DNA of 64,000 bases from Cryptomeria japonica (GCF_030272615.1 NC_081413.1:602270709-602334708); one strand, 5' to 3'. Numbered from the stretch's first letter, positions 1 through 11,782 are shown. Notes: a model not told the origin generated them from the letters alone. Numbers and translations: made by a program.

Positions 1-663
1 GAGGGATCTATAGACAAAGGAATAATAAATCAGTCAATAACAGTTTTGCACAAATTGATTCCTGATTGTATGATTCAAAATGAAGAAAGCCCTTCCAGCA
101 AGCTTAAGGTATTGACAAAGAACATATCTAAAAACTTTCAATCATTACAATAGATTTCTGATTGGAAAGAACTTGAAAGATTTACTTTGGCTAAGAGAGC
201 CGCTTTTGACCAGATTATTGAGACTGAAAAGAGGAAGATTGAGGATAAACTTATACTTATTAAAAATTCTTTGAAACAATGTACTAACATCTACAGGGTT
301 TGTTATAATATAGAAATTCTTACAGCAAATGTGGATAAGAGGATAAAAGAGTTAAAAGACAAGATTGCTACTATTGCTAATTCTTTTGATGGACTAATGT
401 CACTTACAACATCTATTGATGGACAGATTTTGAATTTGGAGAATCAAATTTTTTCTCTTGAAAAGGAAAGAGACAAGATTATTCAGAGAGCAAGAAGTCT
501 CAGAGGTTTGGTGAGTCCAAGATTGGATTCACTTGGTGTACATAAGAGGGAATGCATGGACATGCTTGCAAAGCCCACACCAGCAGAAGTCATTGAGAAA
601 GAAACACTTGCACATTTACTAAGTGGACTTGTATCCATATCTAAAACTTTCAAAACTGGCTAG
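1..663 (+). pseudogene. Element A: C-terminal end of retroelement ORF2 (partial)
   Basis: The reading frame is open from the window edge to 663 apart from one TAG at 151. It has no recognised enzymatic motif and is predicted to be helical, rich in Lys, Glu, Ile and Leu with heptad-like spacing, so a coiled coil is likely. It occupies the same place as the tail of ORF2 in elements C and E: directly before a run of polypurine boxes and the 3' LTR. I therefore read it as the last part of the same accessory protein, by position and character rather than by strong sequence identity. The upstream part and the 5' LTR lie outside the window. Function unknown. Confidence 0.6.
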
Positions 664-810
664 GATACCTATATACAATTACTTGAGGAAGCTTATGTGG
701 ATCTTGAAATTGGTCAAGCTCTGGTAAAGTAATCTGTAATTATTCATTCTTTTGTACAGATTCTTAACAATTCTTTCAATTCTTTCACCAGTATTTAGAA
801 TTGATGCAAA

Positions 811-980
811 AGGGGGAGGATATGTATGTGAAAAATATGTATATAATCCTAGGGGGAGGATATCAGATAGAGAGCATATTGCAAACATATTCAATTAGCT
901 TAGGGGGAGCATATTTCAGTTGAACTGGTAGGGAATCCATTTTTCACATGAGTGTTGCCATCAATGCCAAAGGGGGAGAT
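811..980 (+). promoter_or_regulatory. Element A: four polypurine boxes before the 3' LTR
   Basis: AGGGGGAG-type boxes lie at 811, 851, 902 and 971. The last (AAAGGGGGAGAT) abuts the LTR start TGTTGG and is the expected primer for plus-strand DNA synthesis. The extra upstream boxes are unusual and recur in elements C, E and F. Confidence 0.75.
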
Positions 981-1874
981 TGTTGGCAATTGACACTCAT
1001 TGGATTCATATGTTGTCATTGATGGAAACAAGATTCTGTAGAAGGCATATATCGACAGACACCAACATTGGAGTATTCAAGGTCATAACCGGCACCGGCA
1101 CCGGCACCAACATCCAACACTTCTGTGAAGCCGACATCAGTCTAGGATCTAAAATTTTTTATTCAATCATTTTATAATTATTGTATAGGGCTGACATTGA
1201 ATATCTTTTGTAATGTATAGTAAGCCGACATAAGGCATATTGTTTGTAAAGGGTATATAAGTCAGTTTATTAGGTCATTGTGAAATATTATAGAAGAGTA
1301 TGTAGGACAAGGAAGCAAAATAGTGTGATGTGAAGGACATGTATATAGATCATTTGTATGTGAAATTAATATCATGCAATGATCAGTAGATGGTTTGTAA
1401 AGAATTCTTGGAGAAAAGAAGATACCAATAAAATTGTTTAAGAACTGGTACAGAACAGAGCTATAACCAGAACTCTTTTTGGCATAGCAAATGCATTTTG
1501 TGAGTTCACCATTATTGTTTTAAATCAGCAGAAGCCTATAGTCAGTGAGACTCTTTTGTACTGAGTAGTGTGCTCTAGGAAGTGCACCTTCTTGCATGTG
1601 CAAGCCCCCATACTATATAATATCTTTCATATGGCTAGTGAATTGATATTGTGGGTCACAAATCCCACTGTGGTTTTTCCTCTTTGAGGTTTTCCACATA
1701 TAAATTATGTATATTATGGTGTTCATTCATGTGGTTGGTTTATTTACTTCATGTTATATGTTTCTTCATTTACCAGTTTATATGTATATGTTGTAATAAG
1801 ATAAAATCTTATATTACCGCAAGAACACTAATTCACCCCCCTCTCAATGTTCTTGGATTCATTGCATTCCAACA
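981..1874 (+). mobile_element. Element A: 3' LTR
   Basis: This 894-bp LTR starts TGTTGG directly after a polypurine tract and ends CCAACA, a perfect 6-bp terminal inverted repeat with TG...CA ends. Near its 3' end it carries the run ATTCACCCCCCTCTCAATG, which recurs in the LTR ends of C, D, E and F. It resembles the D LTR over the segment around the repeated words TAGTGTG, GTGCA and TATTGTGGGT, so A and D belong to one LTR subfamily. The 5' LTR and left target duplication are outside the window; the right duplication would be GTGTG at 1875-1879. Confidence 0.85.
1254..1261 (+). promoter_or_regulatory. Element A LTR: TATA box
   Basis: TATATAAG lies 273 bp into the LTR, a usual U3 position. 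The D LTR has the same octamer at 54000-54007. Confidence 0.55.
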
Positions 1875-2839
1875 GTGTGTGGAACAACCATGATGACAAT
1901 AGCATCCAAATATTTTTGGTCAAATGATGAGGATCAACAATCCAGATTTGAAGATTGAGAAGAACTTGTTTTGGTGTGATAACAGAGTGTTCTGGGAACT
2001 TGCACAAATTAACTTAAATGACTATCTATTGAATGCAATTGGAAAATTACAATTTGGGGTAGATTCTCTATGATTTGATGATAAGAACAAGAATGAAAAC
2101 TGACTAAGTGAATGATCCTAATGCAACATAGAAATTTATATAGATCATGGTATATGTAATAATGCAAACTATTTCTCATTTTATCTGTGATGAACTATGT
2201 TTTGGTCGGCCTTATGGAGGTGAAAACAAAGCATACAAATAGGATGTAAATAATCATATTTAGTGTGGATGTTAGACTGAGAAGAGAGTGAGTTGCAGAG
2301 TTGAAAGAGTGTGAACCAAACATCTGAAGAGGAAAACCAAAACTATAGAGGTTCATATTTATTAATTGTACTACATCAAGATTGTAGTCTTTTTTGTTAG
2401 TGTAGGGGATTGGTGTCTCTTGAAGGTTGGTGCCTTCAAATCTAGTGATTGTAAGGAGATTGGTGCTCCTTTGGATTGGTGTCAATAAACTATAGGGGTT
2501 GGTGCTCCTTTGGATTAGTGTCCATAAACTATAGAGGTTGGTGCTCTTTTGGATTGGTGTCTCTTGAAGGTTGGTTCCTTCAAATTAATTGTAATCAATT
2601 GATGCCTTTGCAAGGATGGATTTAGACAGAAGCTCCAAGCAACATTTTCTCACTGTGGTTTTTCCCATATTGGGTTTTCCACAGATATCCCGGTGTTGTG
2701 TGATGCATTACTAATCTTCATGTTCTTCTGCATTATATGGTTAATTACTTGTGAGTGTTGAAAATAGGTTTTTAAAGTATTAAAGTATACATTGTTTCAA
2801 CCCACCCACCCCCTTCTTAGTGTATTTGTGTGTTCAACA
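1875..2839 (+). mobile_element. LTR-like fragment (B)
   Basis: The right end looks like a copia LTR end: a CTGTGGTTTTTCCC motif near 2656, a C-rich CCCACCCACCCCC run near 2804 and the terminal TGTTCAACA at 2831-2839. No polypurine tract or TG start was found on the left, and no primer-binding site follows. It may be a truncated or solo LTR, possibly the target into which element A inserted. The left boundary is simply the end of the A LTR and is uncertain. Confidence 0.45.
2459..2577 (+). repeat. Degenerate tandem repeat, unit about 40 bp
   Basis: Three consecutive units begin TTGGTGCTC (2461, 2499, 2538) and continue with TTTGGATTGGTGTC and, in the first two, an ATAAACTATAG tail. A similar but shorter repeat is present in the F LTRs (about 32630 and 37670), so this is an LTR U5 feature. 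Confidence 0.6.
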
Positions 2840-3407
2840 CATGGTTTGAACTTGTAGTTTTGAGTTCTATTTGTAGTTTTCAATATATCCTTAGATTCAA
2901 AATTGAGCGCTTGGGATGGAGATCATATGGATAGTTTATGCAAGGCTAATTTTCTACATTGCCTCCATGATTTAATATTTAATCTCTTTTCAAGAATGAA
3001 AGTTCTAAGTGTATATTGTAACCTATTCCTTTGTTGTGATACATTAAGTGTGCTTTGTTGATATATTATCCCCTTCGTAGTTTTTATTAGGGTATTCTTT
3101 GTGTCTCTTATAATTGCTTTACCAAATTTTGTCTAGATTTATTCTTACTTGCATTACCTATATATACTTGGATTAATGGAAATCTAGTCTCAATTTCTTT
3201 CTATTTAGCATTAGAGATAGTATATTTTTGTTTAGGTTGTTAGATCTATGGGAGGGGAAGTTGAGTATTAATCTTTATCTCAATGAGCTCGTTGTAATTT
3301 TTATCTTGTTTCTAAAGGAATAGAGGATGACATGCGCATCCAAAATGGAGGAAAATTTCAATGACCCTAACTTATAAGATTTGGAAGCTTCCAAGCAAGG
3401 GACCAAA
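2840..3407. other. Unassigned AT-rich stretch
   Basis: No open frame or protein similarity is recognisable on either strand. It lies left of a minus-strand primer-binding site (3408-3419), so part of it should be internal sequence of the element whose LTR starts at 3422, but nothing coding survives. Confidence 0.4.
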
Positions 3408-3419
3408 GCTCTGATACCA
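3408..3419 (-). promoter_or_regulatory. Primer-binding site, initiator-Met tRNA type
   Basis: On the minus strand this reads TGGTATCAGAGC, continuing TTTGG. It is the standard plant copia primer-binding site and marks the inner edge of the LTR that begins at 3422. Confidence 0.7.
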
Positions 3420-3421
3420 AT

Positions 3422-4254
3422 TGTTGATTAGGTTGAAAGGACCAAAATATTGGGAAGGGTGAATTAGTATTCACACATATATAAAAAAATATCAAACTTT
3501 TATCTTCCACAGAGATATCAATCTTCATCAAACAAACTTTAACAAATATAAAATAACAAATGAAGAATAAACATGAAGAACACAAACACAAGACAAACAC
3601 CGGATTTAATACGTGGAAAACCCAAATGGAAATAACCACGGAGAGTGTTAACTCTTAGGAGAATATAACTAGTTATATGGTGTTTACAAATGGGGTGTCT
3701 CACTAACTTATTACAAAAGTGGCTCACTATCGAACTGCTCATTGCAAACATACAAAGAAATGACTTACTATCGGAATTCTTATTGCAATAGAAAAGGTTG
3801 AACTAAAAATGATTGCATCTCCAAATGCATATGATCAATTCGGAGATTAGGTTAAAATTACAATTTATTCTCTTATACTAGATCCAATTAGAGATCTCTG
3901 TACAACTATCCTACAGTAGATCTAGTGAAGGACTACTGCACTACGCAACGGTGTTTGTCTTCATTGTTTGCAACTTACACTTCACACAATTCTACCTTCG
4001 CTAATAACTCTCTTACACATATCTCATGAACTTCCTCAATCTCTTTCTCACAGACACCTTCATGACATACCATTACCTCATGCTACTATGTATGTATGTA
4101 TGTATGTATATATAACATTGTTTGTCTTCAATGTCTGCAACTTACACTTCACACATTGCTACCTTCATTGATAACTCTCTTACACATATCTCATGAACTT
4201 CCTCAATCTCTTTCTTACACACACCTTCATGACATACTATTACCTCATGCTACT

Positions 4255-4286
<32 letters not shown>

Positions 4287-4330
4287 CAGAGGAAATAAAT
4301 ATAAAATAGTGTGTCAGCCAAGCCAAACAT
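3422..4330 (-). mobile_element. LTR of a minus-strand copia-type element (K)
   Basis: The LTR edge TGTTGATTAG follows two bases after the primer-binding site. Inside are the GGGTGAATTAGTATTCAC and TGGAAAACCCAAATGG segments typical of these LTR ends (also near 8700 in element C). The far end could not be fixed: no CCAACA or polypurine tract was found, so 4330 is approximate. No matching partner LTR was seen, so the element is truncated. Confidence 0.5.
3953..4281. repeat. 167-bp tandem duplication capped by microsatellites
   Basis: The segment starting GTTTGTCTTCA at 3953 is repeated from 4120 with scattered substitutions. Copy 1 ends in a (TATG)n run (about 4087-4110) and copy 2 in a (CA)n run (about 4254-4281). 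It lies inside LTR K. Confidence 0.8.
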
Positions 4331-4579
4331 GTTAGCAAGACACTCATGTTGACCTTTGCAAGATCTCTGATCCAAGAATACCAATGCATATGTCGATATT
4401 ACCGGAGTGGGGCAGGGTCATCTAGACCCAGGAATACTGACCCATTATAACAAAATTAAGTATAATATCTCCAAACTATAGACTCCATCCATACCAAGGA
4501 TACCACAACATGAAAATCGAAGAGATACTATTGATATGCTCAAAACTATTAGCACATAACTGATATAGGGATCTAGGAG
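4331..4579. other. Spacer left of element H
   Basis: No gene or repeat is recognised. It ends at AGGAG, the five bases before the H LTR. That pentamer is not repeated after the right LTR, where TAATG follows, so no target duplication is apparent for H. Confidence 0.4.
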
Positions 4580-4752
4580 TGTAATACCATAAAATTGGTC
4601 ATCTAAACCATGGGCCCCTAATCTCGACAACACCACCAAGGTCCTAACCAAAGGCAATTAAATCAATCTTGAGCACTTAATTAATTCTTTAATCATTAAT
4701 GTCACATGGAAAATCTATCAGTCAATATTAATTAAATATTTATTTTATTAAT

Positions 4753-6087
4753 TCTGCGCTTAGTTAGCGCCCGCTCATTGAACGACTCTGCTGCAATGGA
4801 TGGCAGACCCACTACCTAGTTTCCATGAGTAGATCATGAATCAACGATTCAATAAGAAAGTCACTTTCCCCAGTAGCAAATAGTTGTGAAGAAAGTCGCC
4901 GCCCCAACTCAAATAGTACACTAGGCAGAGGCTAGTTATAGTTTGTTGGCGGATCTGTAACCGAGAAAGCTGTGGCTGTTACTATCAGAGGAACCTTGGA
5001 TCATGAATGAATGCTAAACTCGGAACTTGGATCATCTAGCTGTTTGCGCGTATTTAGAAATGAAATGGGCTCTACTCTCTGCTCGGGTGAAGGACTTCAG
5101 GGAGGGTCCTCATCTTCTCAGTGGGGGAGGACAGGCTCCTCTTTATCGGGGTTAGCTCCTTCCTCGTTAGGTGATAAACTGGCCAGCTTGAAGAACCTCC
5201 ATGATTGTTTGAAAGATTCTCTTGGGGCGCCCCTATCTATATATGGCCAGATGGATGCCTTGCCTTTCCATTTATAGAGCAGCCAAACCTCGAATGGGCA
5301 ATCAAATGAATTGGGTCGCGTTGACCCAACAGCTATATAGGTAGGGCCCAGTTCTATAGGTAGGGGGGGATCCTACAGGTCCATATCTAGCAACATACCT
5401 GGAGAAAGTAGTTCCTCTCGTGTTCCTTCTGGTTGCCCTAAAATTCTATGGGCTGGTTACGCTTCCGAAGGAGGGGTATTGGTTAGGCCTCATAATTCTT
5501 CATCCGATCCGCTGCATTTGGAATCAAAGGAAGAAAAACAAGGCTCAAATAAAGGCCATTAAAGGATGCCACCTCTCTTCACCAATTTTTGAGCTATGCA
5601 CTCGTCCGTCCTAGTCGGCCTGCCCTAATCGCTGAAGGGAAGGGACCCTCCCAAGAGGGGCCCTAACCTTAAGACGAAGGGTAGGAGCCTTATACCTGGG
5701 AAATTTCCATCCCAACCCTTGCATATTGGTCAATAATATAGAAATAACCTAGCATATTTGTAATTTATACCTAGCGAACATGTCATTGTAGCTGGTGATT
5801 TTACCTAATTAACATGGCATTTGACTTGGTGCCATACGATGAAATGGATTTATGCATGGGGAGCGTCCATATAATCCTTAGGGCTCGAAGGATTGTTCGG
5901 AGGGAAGGTCCTCTAGTGCAAAGGAAGGTAGGACAAAGAAAGACAGGGGGGGAGGGAATAGTTGTTGAATAGCCTATTTCCAAGCTATGCAATCGGTTTC
6001 TTCCAGTATCCCTCGATCCCTATTATGATGTGATCGACCTTGTTCTCTATGCGATCATTGCCCAGTAGTTTGGATTCTGTCCAATCA
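4753..6087. mobile_element. Extra segment inside the H 5' LTR
   Basis: The 3' LTR passes directly from TTAATTAATT to GAATCATTCC; here about 1,335 bp of visibly more GC-rich sequence intervenes. It contains no convincing ORF, terminal repeat or target duplication. It is either an insertion into this LTR or original LTR sequence deleted from the other copy. Flanking homology is only a few AT bases, so the direction of change cannot be settled here. Confidence 0.6.
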
Positions 6088-6631
6088 ATCATTCCAAGAA
6101 AATCACTTTGATCAATAATCTTATTTAATTTATTAAATATCCTAGCCTATTTAATTAATTAATAAATTTGCCATTTAATCATGCAAAAAGGAATTAATTT
6201 ATTACAAAAGAGGAATCAATATGGAAAGCAAGAGTTAAATTGAAAATAAAATAAAAGAATTGAATTGAGAGAAATCAAACTTGAGAAATCATTTCTTCTT
6301 CTAAATTGAGATTAACTTGAAATCATGAAAACAATTAAATTGAATTATTAATCATTCTCCAAAATTAGAACTCAGTACTTTTGAGAAAAAGAAGTTCAGT
6401 TGCATTGAAAAGACCCTTTTCTTGAATAAATCAAATAATTGCATGAAATTACCTATTTTTATCACAAATGCATAGAATTATTTAATTCCTATCACCAATG
6501 CAACTCGAACTTTTAATTTGAATCAATTAAATTATAATTGGAATCTATCTCAAAGTTAACTAAATCTGATTTCTCAATTATTTCAATTAACCCTAAAATG
6601 AGCTTTTTGCCCTATCTCTCTTGTGAATTTC

Positions 6632-6638
6632 TATAAAT
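6632..6638 (+). promoter_or_regulatory. Element H 5' LTR: TATA box
   Basis: TATAAAT follows TTGTGAATTTC. The same context is kept in the 3' LTR at 26150-26156. Confidence 0.5.
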
Positions 6639-7200
6639 TCAACCTTCAACTCCCATTCAAGAACCCTAGAGATATTTGAGAAACACCTTGGAGATTATTA
6701 TTATGTTGATTTTGCTCTGGAGTCATTGAATATATTTTGCTTGCTTTGAGATTATTTGCATATTTTAGTTTACTCATTATTTCTTGAATTCATTATTGCT
6801 TGATTATACATCTGTCTAACATCCATCTTGCATCCATCTTGCTTGATATCATGCTCATATAGATTAAATCCTTGGTCTTGGTGTAGTCTAGTCACTGGTA
6901 TTGCTTATAAAAATCTGAGGGCAATCTTATACTCGCATCTTTTAGAAGGCAATGGGTCAATTTGTAATGGTTTATTTATTTATGCTCATATTCGTCTAAC
7001 CATGCATATAATGACTTAATTGAAGTGGTGTGTCTGTAGCTTACAGATTCTTATCCACTTTTCACACACACATTTTTGGGCAAACATCAAGAGGGTATTA
7101 TTGAATCAATTCTGTTGCAAACAAAGTCCATAAATGATAAGGCTGGACTAGGATACAATAAAGAAAAGACATCAGACCAAAAACATGATTCCAAGTCTAA

Positions 7201-8480
7201 GTGGAAGAAAAGGATATTGCCTTCAATGTTATAGGAAGTCAACACTCAACAAACTTAAGTAGAGTGTGGAAAAGAACAAGAGGAATTACCAATAAAGAGA
7301 GAAGAAATAGTCAGTACTCAAGTCCAAATGGTATCAGCTACATCACTACAAGAAGTAGAAGTTTCAGAAGATATGAGAGATGAAGTAGAAAGAATCAGAG
7401 AATTGTTTGCACCCCTAAAAGTTCCAGACACATACACTGGTAGGCAACAAGTAGAAGATTCAAAGACTAATTCAAACGAGTATGAATGGGGTCCAGACCA
7501 CCTCTCAGATACATCCATTATAGGAACTCCAGAAGTGTCCAGTGATACCATAGATGACATTCAAGAGCTGATGCGCTTAAAGATAGAAAAGGAAATACAA
7601 GAAATCAGACTAAGAAGACTATGAACAAGGGCTGAATGAAGGAAGAATACAAGAAAAATTTTCATCTATTGGGTATTCCTCTAATAAAACAGAACAAATC
7701 AAGTATGGGACTACACAAGAAGAATTGGAATCTACAGAAACAGAACCAGTCATCAATCCAGAGGAAGATGAATGGAGTAGATGATAGGGAATCATAGAAC
7801 CATCAAGGTTATGTCAATAGGTATGTCAGATACAAATGATAAATGAGCCAAATCTTGAAGGAACTTGCAACATTAAAGATGTAGGTGTTGATACGATACA
7901 TACATTCACTCAATCACTTGAAGAATTGGAAACTTCATCCGACGACTCTGATGACTCTGACAACAGTCCTATTTATGACAATATCTACTAAGCATCAAAC
8001 TCTGAATCCTATGATGAAAATGATGAGAATCTATCTACTCATCTGGTTACTATCGATCCATGATATGAAGTCCAGTCTCGCATAGAGAACGGTGCTAGAA
8101 ATAGGTCTATTGGATTAGGTCAAGTAAATATTAACGTGCACTTTAATAATCATGTTCTAACTCTTCCTGGCCTTGAGACATTTGCGCAAGGTAGACTTCT
8201 ATAACTTGACTTTTCAATTCACAATTGTGATGACAATACCATGAACTCACTCAAACCTATCCAAATTCTATCCTTGGTACATCTAGAATTAATTGATCGT
8301 AGTCTACAAGACCAACCTATGAATGTACCTACTTTTGCCAATGACTACACGTTATCCTATTACCTCAACACAATTGAACCCATGTACTCTTCCACCAACG
8401 AACATAGTGAAAACATGACTGAAATAGACATCAAGTATCTTAGTCGCAAAAATTAGAAAAATAAAAATAAAAGATCTGAT
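7201..8480 (+). pseudogene. Element H: remnant of the region before reverse transcriptase
   Basis: Short open pieces in shifting frames (7201-7383, 7328-7624, 7625-8200, 8241-8456) encode an acidic, Glu/Asp/Ser-rich polypeptide without a zinc knuckle or a DSGA protease motif. Only about 1.4 kb separates the LTR from the hairpin at 8481, far less than a full Tat gag-protease region, so most of gag is deleted. The surviving acidic part matches in character the linker that precedes the MPGLDP-type start of Tat reverse transcriptase. The segment ends in an A-rich leader. Confidence 0.5.
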
Positions 8481-8503
8481 GGCGAAAACCACATTGTGGC
8501 GGT
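8481..8503 (+). ncRNA. Bulged hairpin H-1a (candidate RNA element)
   Basis: The pattern is: outer arm GGCG, AAAA bulge, inner arm CCAC, loop ATT, inner arm GTGG, outer arm CGGT. The inner stem is perfect. The outer stem is weak: two inner pairs hold, then a mismatch and a G-T. An A-rich leader (8448-8478) precedes it. The target duplication of element C (8502-8506) overlaps its 3' base, so C separates it from its partner at 17046. Confidence 0.5.
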
Positions 8504-8506
8504 GTC

Positions 8507-9676
8507 TAATGAATACTAAGAGGGGGGGGGTGAATTAGTATACCAAAAATCTCTATACTTAAACACTTAAACAATCTGAAGATAAACTTAACTATTTTAG
8601 TTTGATAGACAGACTGGTTATCACACATGCAAACAAAAATGCAAACAAAGAATTCACCCACAAAAGCAATACAACCATAACACAAGATATTTGATGTGGA
8701 AACCCAACTGGGAAAAACCACGGTGAGATGGAACTCACAAGTCACTATCTGCAGAATAGAAACCAGATCGATTAAGGTCAGACCAGTTAAGGTCTTACAA
8801 TGTTCTTCACCAGAACAGATACTGTTAGGAATCTCAATCTCTGTTAGGAGATAAGTCCGATTAAAGACTAACTTGTTAGAGGATTTTAGATTCACAGAGG
8901 TGAACCACCTTGTTAGAGGATTTTACAAAGGCTTTGAGGCCTACCCAGTTAAGGGCTACAGACTTGTCAAAGATGTGAGTAATCAACAAGTGTTTGATCT
9001 ATCTTATAGCACAGATTGCTTGATTAGATCCAATATTGTTTACTGCTAATGCATTCCAGCATTACTTTAGTCTCCTCTATCTCCTTCTATTTACACCTCG
9101 ATCTTCTCAAATAAGATTGCTCTTACAACAAATCCACAATCACCTTAGACCCTAGCAACAACAACTTCACCAACAACTTATTCAACAACTCTTCAAAAAA
9201 CCCTAGACATGATGTCCTTTTAAAGGAATCTAATTTCATGTCGGTCCAATAGGATTTCATTACAATTTCCTAGGTTCAATGAATCTAGACATACTCAATA
9301 ACATGACACTAAAAGCACCATCAAACAAATGGTGGATTGGTAACTCATCACAAAATGACAGTTGGTAACTCATCACAGAGTATTACCGGTTCATACAAAA
9401 TACCGGTTGCCGGTTTGTCAAAACTGAAGACTGGTAAGAGTGTGCTATGCCACTTTGCTTCCTTGTACTGGTTGAGATCTACGAACCGCTTGGGATCGTC
9501 ATGCCACTTCAGATCGGGAAGCACATTTTGCAAAATCACTAGTCTAAAGACTAGAATACAACATACCAGTTGGAACAAATACCGGTTGAGCTAGAGCTCA
9601 TACATATAAAGGGGTTCTCAGTACAAGTGTGTATCCATCAATGACAATCACAACATAAACATAAAAAATGCCAACA
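8507..9676 (-). mobile_element. Element C: 3' LTR
   Basis: On the minus strand it starts TGTTGGC after a polypurine tract and ends at the target duplication. The outer edge reads TAATGAATACT here against TGATGAATACT in the 5' LTR, one substitution in the terminal CA. It carries many ACCGGT words and a CACCCCCCCCTCTTAG end motif. A TATA-like TTTTAAAGG lies on the minus strand near 9220. Confidence 0.9.
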
Positions 9677-9945
9677 ATCTCCCCCTTTGGCATTGATGGC
9701 AACACTTAGGAAAATAAAATTTTGACATCTAAGTGTTTTACAACAAAACTTGCCAATAACAAAATTGCTTCCCCTAAGCATATACACTATCCCTTAATCA
9801 ACACAATGAATAGAAATTTTGCATATAGAGCATAATCATCAGAGCATATAGCATATATCAAAACATATATCAAAATTAAACTCCCCTTGTATCAAAAGAT
9901 CAAAATTTTCAACACCAAAAATAGATACTTCTCCCCCTTTGCCAA
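9677..9945 (-). promoter_or_regulatory. Element C: polypurine boxes before the 3' LTR
   Basis: Pyrimidine runs on the plus strand at 9679-9687, 9770-9774, 9881-9887 and 9931-9940 read as AGGGGGAG-like boxes on the minus strand. The one touching the LTR (AAAGGGGGAGAT) is the presumed primer for plus-strand synthesis. A minus-strand CATCAATGCCAAAG context is shared with A and F. Confidence 0.75.
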
Positions 9946-10889
9946 CAATGACAAAGTGCCACTGAATAACCCTGTTTCCATATATATAAAATTTTTATGA
10001 CAATAATGAATAATACTTGTCAAAAACTGATTTATAGTCTTGCAAAAATTGTTTCATGGACAATGACTAGGACTCAAGTAGGGAGGTTGCCACTTCTTTC
10101 TTTGTTTGCATCTGGTATACCTGTTCCTCCATGGCATCAACTATGCTCAGCTCCTGCATGACTATCAAGGCATCCAGGTTCAGATAACACTTCTGAAGAA
10201 TTTGCAGATGTGGAAGTAAAACTAGTTGGAGCTCCTACAAATCTTTAGATCGTGTACTGATCTCTTGCTCTATCTTGGCTGACTGGATCTGGAACCGGTG
10301 AACGGTTTGCCCATATGTTGCAAAGGAATCATAAGGTGTCTTAAATGTGCCCAAGTAGGACTGTAAGTCCATTTGCAGTTGTTGCTTCTTGGCTAGCACA
10401 TCAACATAGAATAGATGAGGTTGATAGATTTTTCTCAGTAGCAAGTTTCCCTCATCCAAGGCATTCCTTATGTCCTTTTGATCTTTCAGCAGTTCAGTCC
10501 TAAGCTCATTCATCCTTTTCACCAGAGCAATGTTAAGACCCTTTTGGTGCTCTTTCTTGACATTGGCCTCATCTGCTTCTTCTAGGCTCTGCACTTGATC
10601 ATCCACTACTGTGCATAGTAGCTTAAGTGTTGCTAATGATGATTCAGTGCTGGGAAGATTGGTACCGGGTATTAGACCAGTAAGTGTATCTATAGCCGCC
10701 TGAATGATGTCCTGTTCCTTTTTCCTGCGAATGATCTCAAGGCACTCTTGAGCAACCTTGATGCTCTGCATAAGCTCTGACTCACTTGCAGATTGGAGAT
10801 CGATAGGACTAGAGAGATCAACCGGTGAGGGTTGACTTCCGGTTGCCTTCGGAGTCTCCACCTGAGAGCTTTTTGCCGCTTCTCTTTCC

Positions 10890-11250
10890 TTGGCTTCTTC
10901 AGCTTTCTTCTTTTCTGCTTCTCTTCTCTTCTCTTCAACCTTGTCTTCCTTTGCCTTTTTCTTCTCCTTTGCTCTCCTCTTCTGCTCTTCCTTTTCTTCT
11001 TCTTCCTTCTTCTTCTTCTCTTCCTCTTCCTTCTTCTTCTTCTCTTCCTCTTCCTTCTTCTTCTTTTCTTCCTCTTCTTTCTTCTTCTTTTCTTCCTCTT
11101 CCTTCTTCCTCTTTTCTTCTTCTTCCTTCTTCTTCTTTTCTTCCTTGTCCTCTTCTTCTTTCTTCTTCCTTCTTCTTCTTGCTTCTTCTTTTCTTCATCT
11201 TTTTTTTCTCCGCTTCCTCTTTCCTCTTCTCTTCCTTTGCATCCCTCTTT
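10890..11250 (-). repeat. Polypurine (GAA/GAG-rich) coding low-complexity tract
   Basis: The plus strand is almost pure C/T, with irregular TTCTTCTTCCTCTTCC units. On the minus strand it encodes runs of Glu, Lys and Arg within ORF2. The plus-strand Leu/Ser/Phe-rich open frames here are shadows of this composition. Confidence 0.85.
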
Positions 11251-11782
11251 TTCTTCTCTACCTATTCTTCAGCCGCTTCCTGTGTGTCCTTGGCCTGCTC
11301 AGCACCCTGTTCGGCTTGTTGCCCCTATTTTGTTCTTTCAAACGGTATGTCCTAAGTGACATCTTCAACATCTAGGGCATCGACATTAGTAGTGTCGACT
11401 AGTTCAACAACCGGGTTTCCTTCTTCATCAAAAACTTCATCCAGTTTGGATAAAACCAGTTCTTCTTCTGCTTGAAGGTTGGTCATTCGAACTTTGTGAG
11501 CTTGAATAGCATGATGCATAGGTTGATGAGTGTCTTTTTCAACATCATCAATTCTTCCCTCTAACAGCCAGAGTCTTCTTCTCCTTGTGAAGAAGAGTAC
11601 TTTATTTTGATCCATTACATCAAATAATTCTGAATTTGAGAGGTCGGGAAAGTACTGTGCAAAAACTTTCTCCCTAATCTCCTATTCTTATTCAATGGCA
11701 ATGCGCCATTTGTTATCTAATGCATTATATAATGAATCCGGTGCCTGAGATTTAATATCTGAAGGGGACGGTCATTTTTACA

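Larger units (their letters stand above)
4580..7070 (+). mobile_element. Element H: 5' LTR with a 1.3-kb extra segment
   Basis: Bases 4580-4752 and 6088-7070 match the 3' LTR closely. The intervening 1.3 kb is absent from the 3' copy. The LTR ends TTTTCACACACA. A clear primer-binding site was not recognised in the bases that follow. Confidence 0.8.

Noticed and set aside
187-663. Stand-alone host gene at the left edge
   Set aside because: The frame continues upstream past the TAG at 151, and the sequence is followed at once by polypurine boxes and an LTR, as in elements C and E.
1081-1110. ACCGGC/ACCGGT word repeats as a regulatory array
   Set aside because: ACCGGT-like words are common throughout the LTRs of A, C, E and F and in their ORFs; I see no consistent spacing that would separate a regulatory array from family composition.
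4754-4800. GC-rich TTAGCGCC-type start as the end of a DNA transposon
   Set aside because: No inverted repeat or target duplication was found at the other end (6087), so no transposon family could be assigned.
10825-11375. Long plus-strand frames (161-176 codons) rich in Leu, Ser and Phe
   Set aside because: They are the complement of the purine-rich tract in ORF2 of element C. All three plus frames stay open because the strand is nearly pure C/T, which contains no stop codons.
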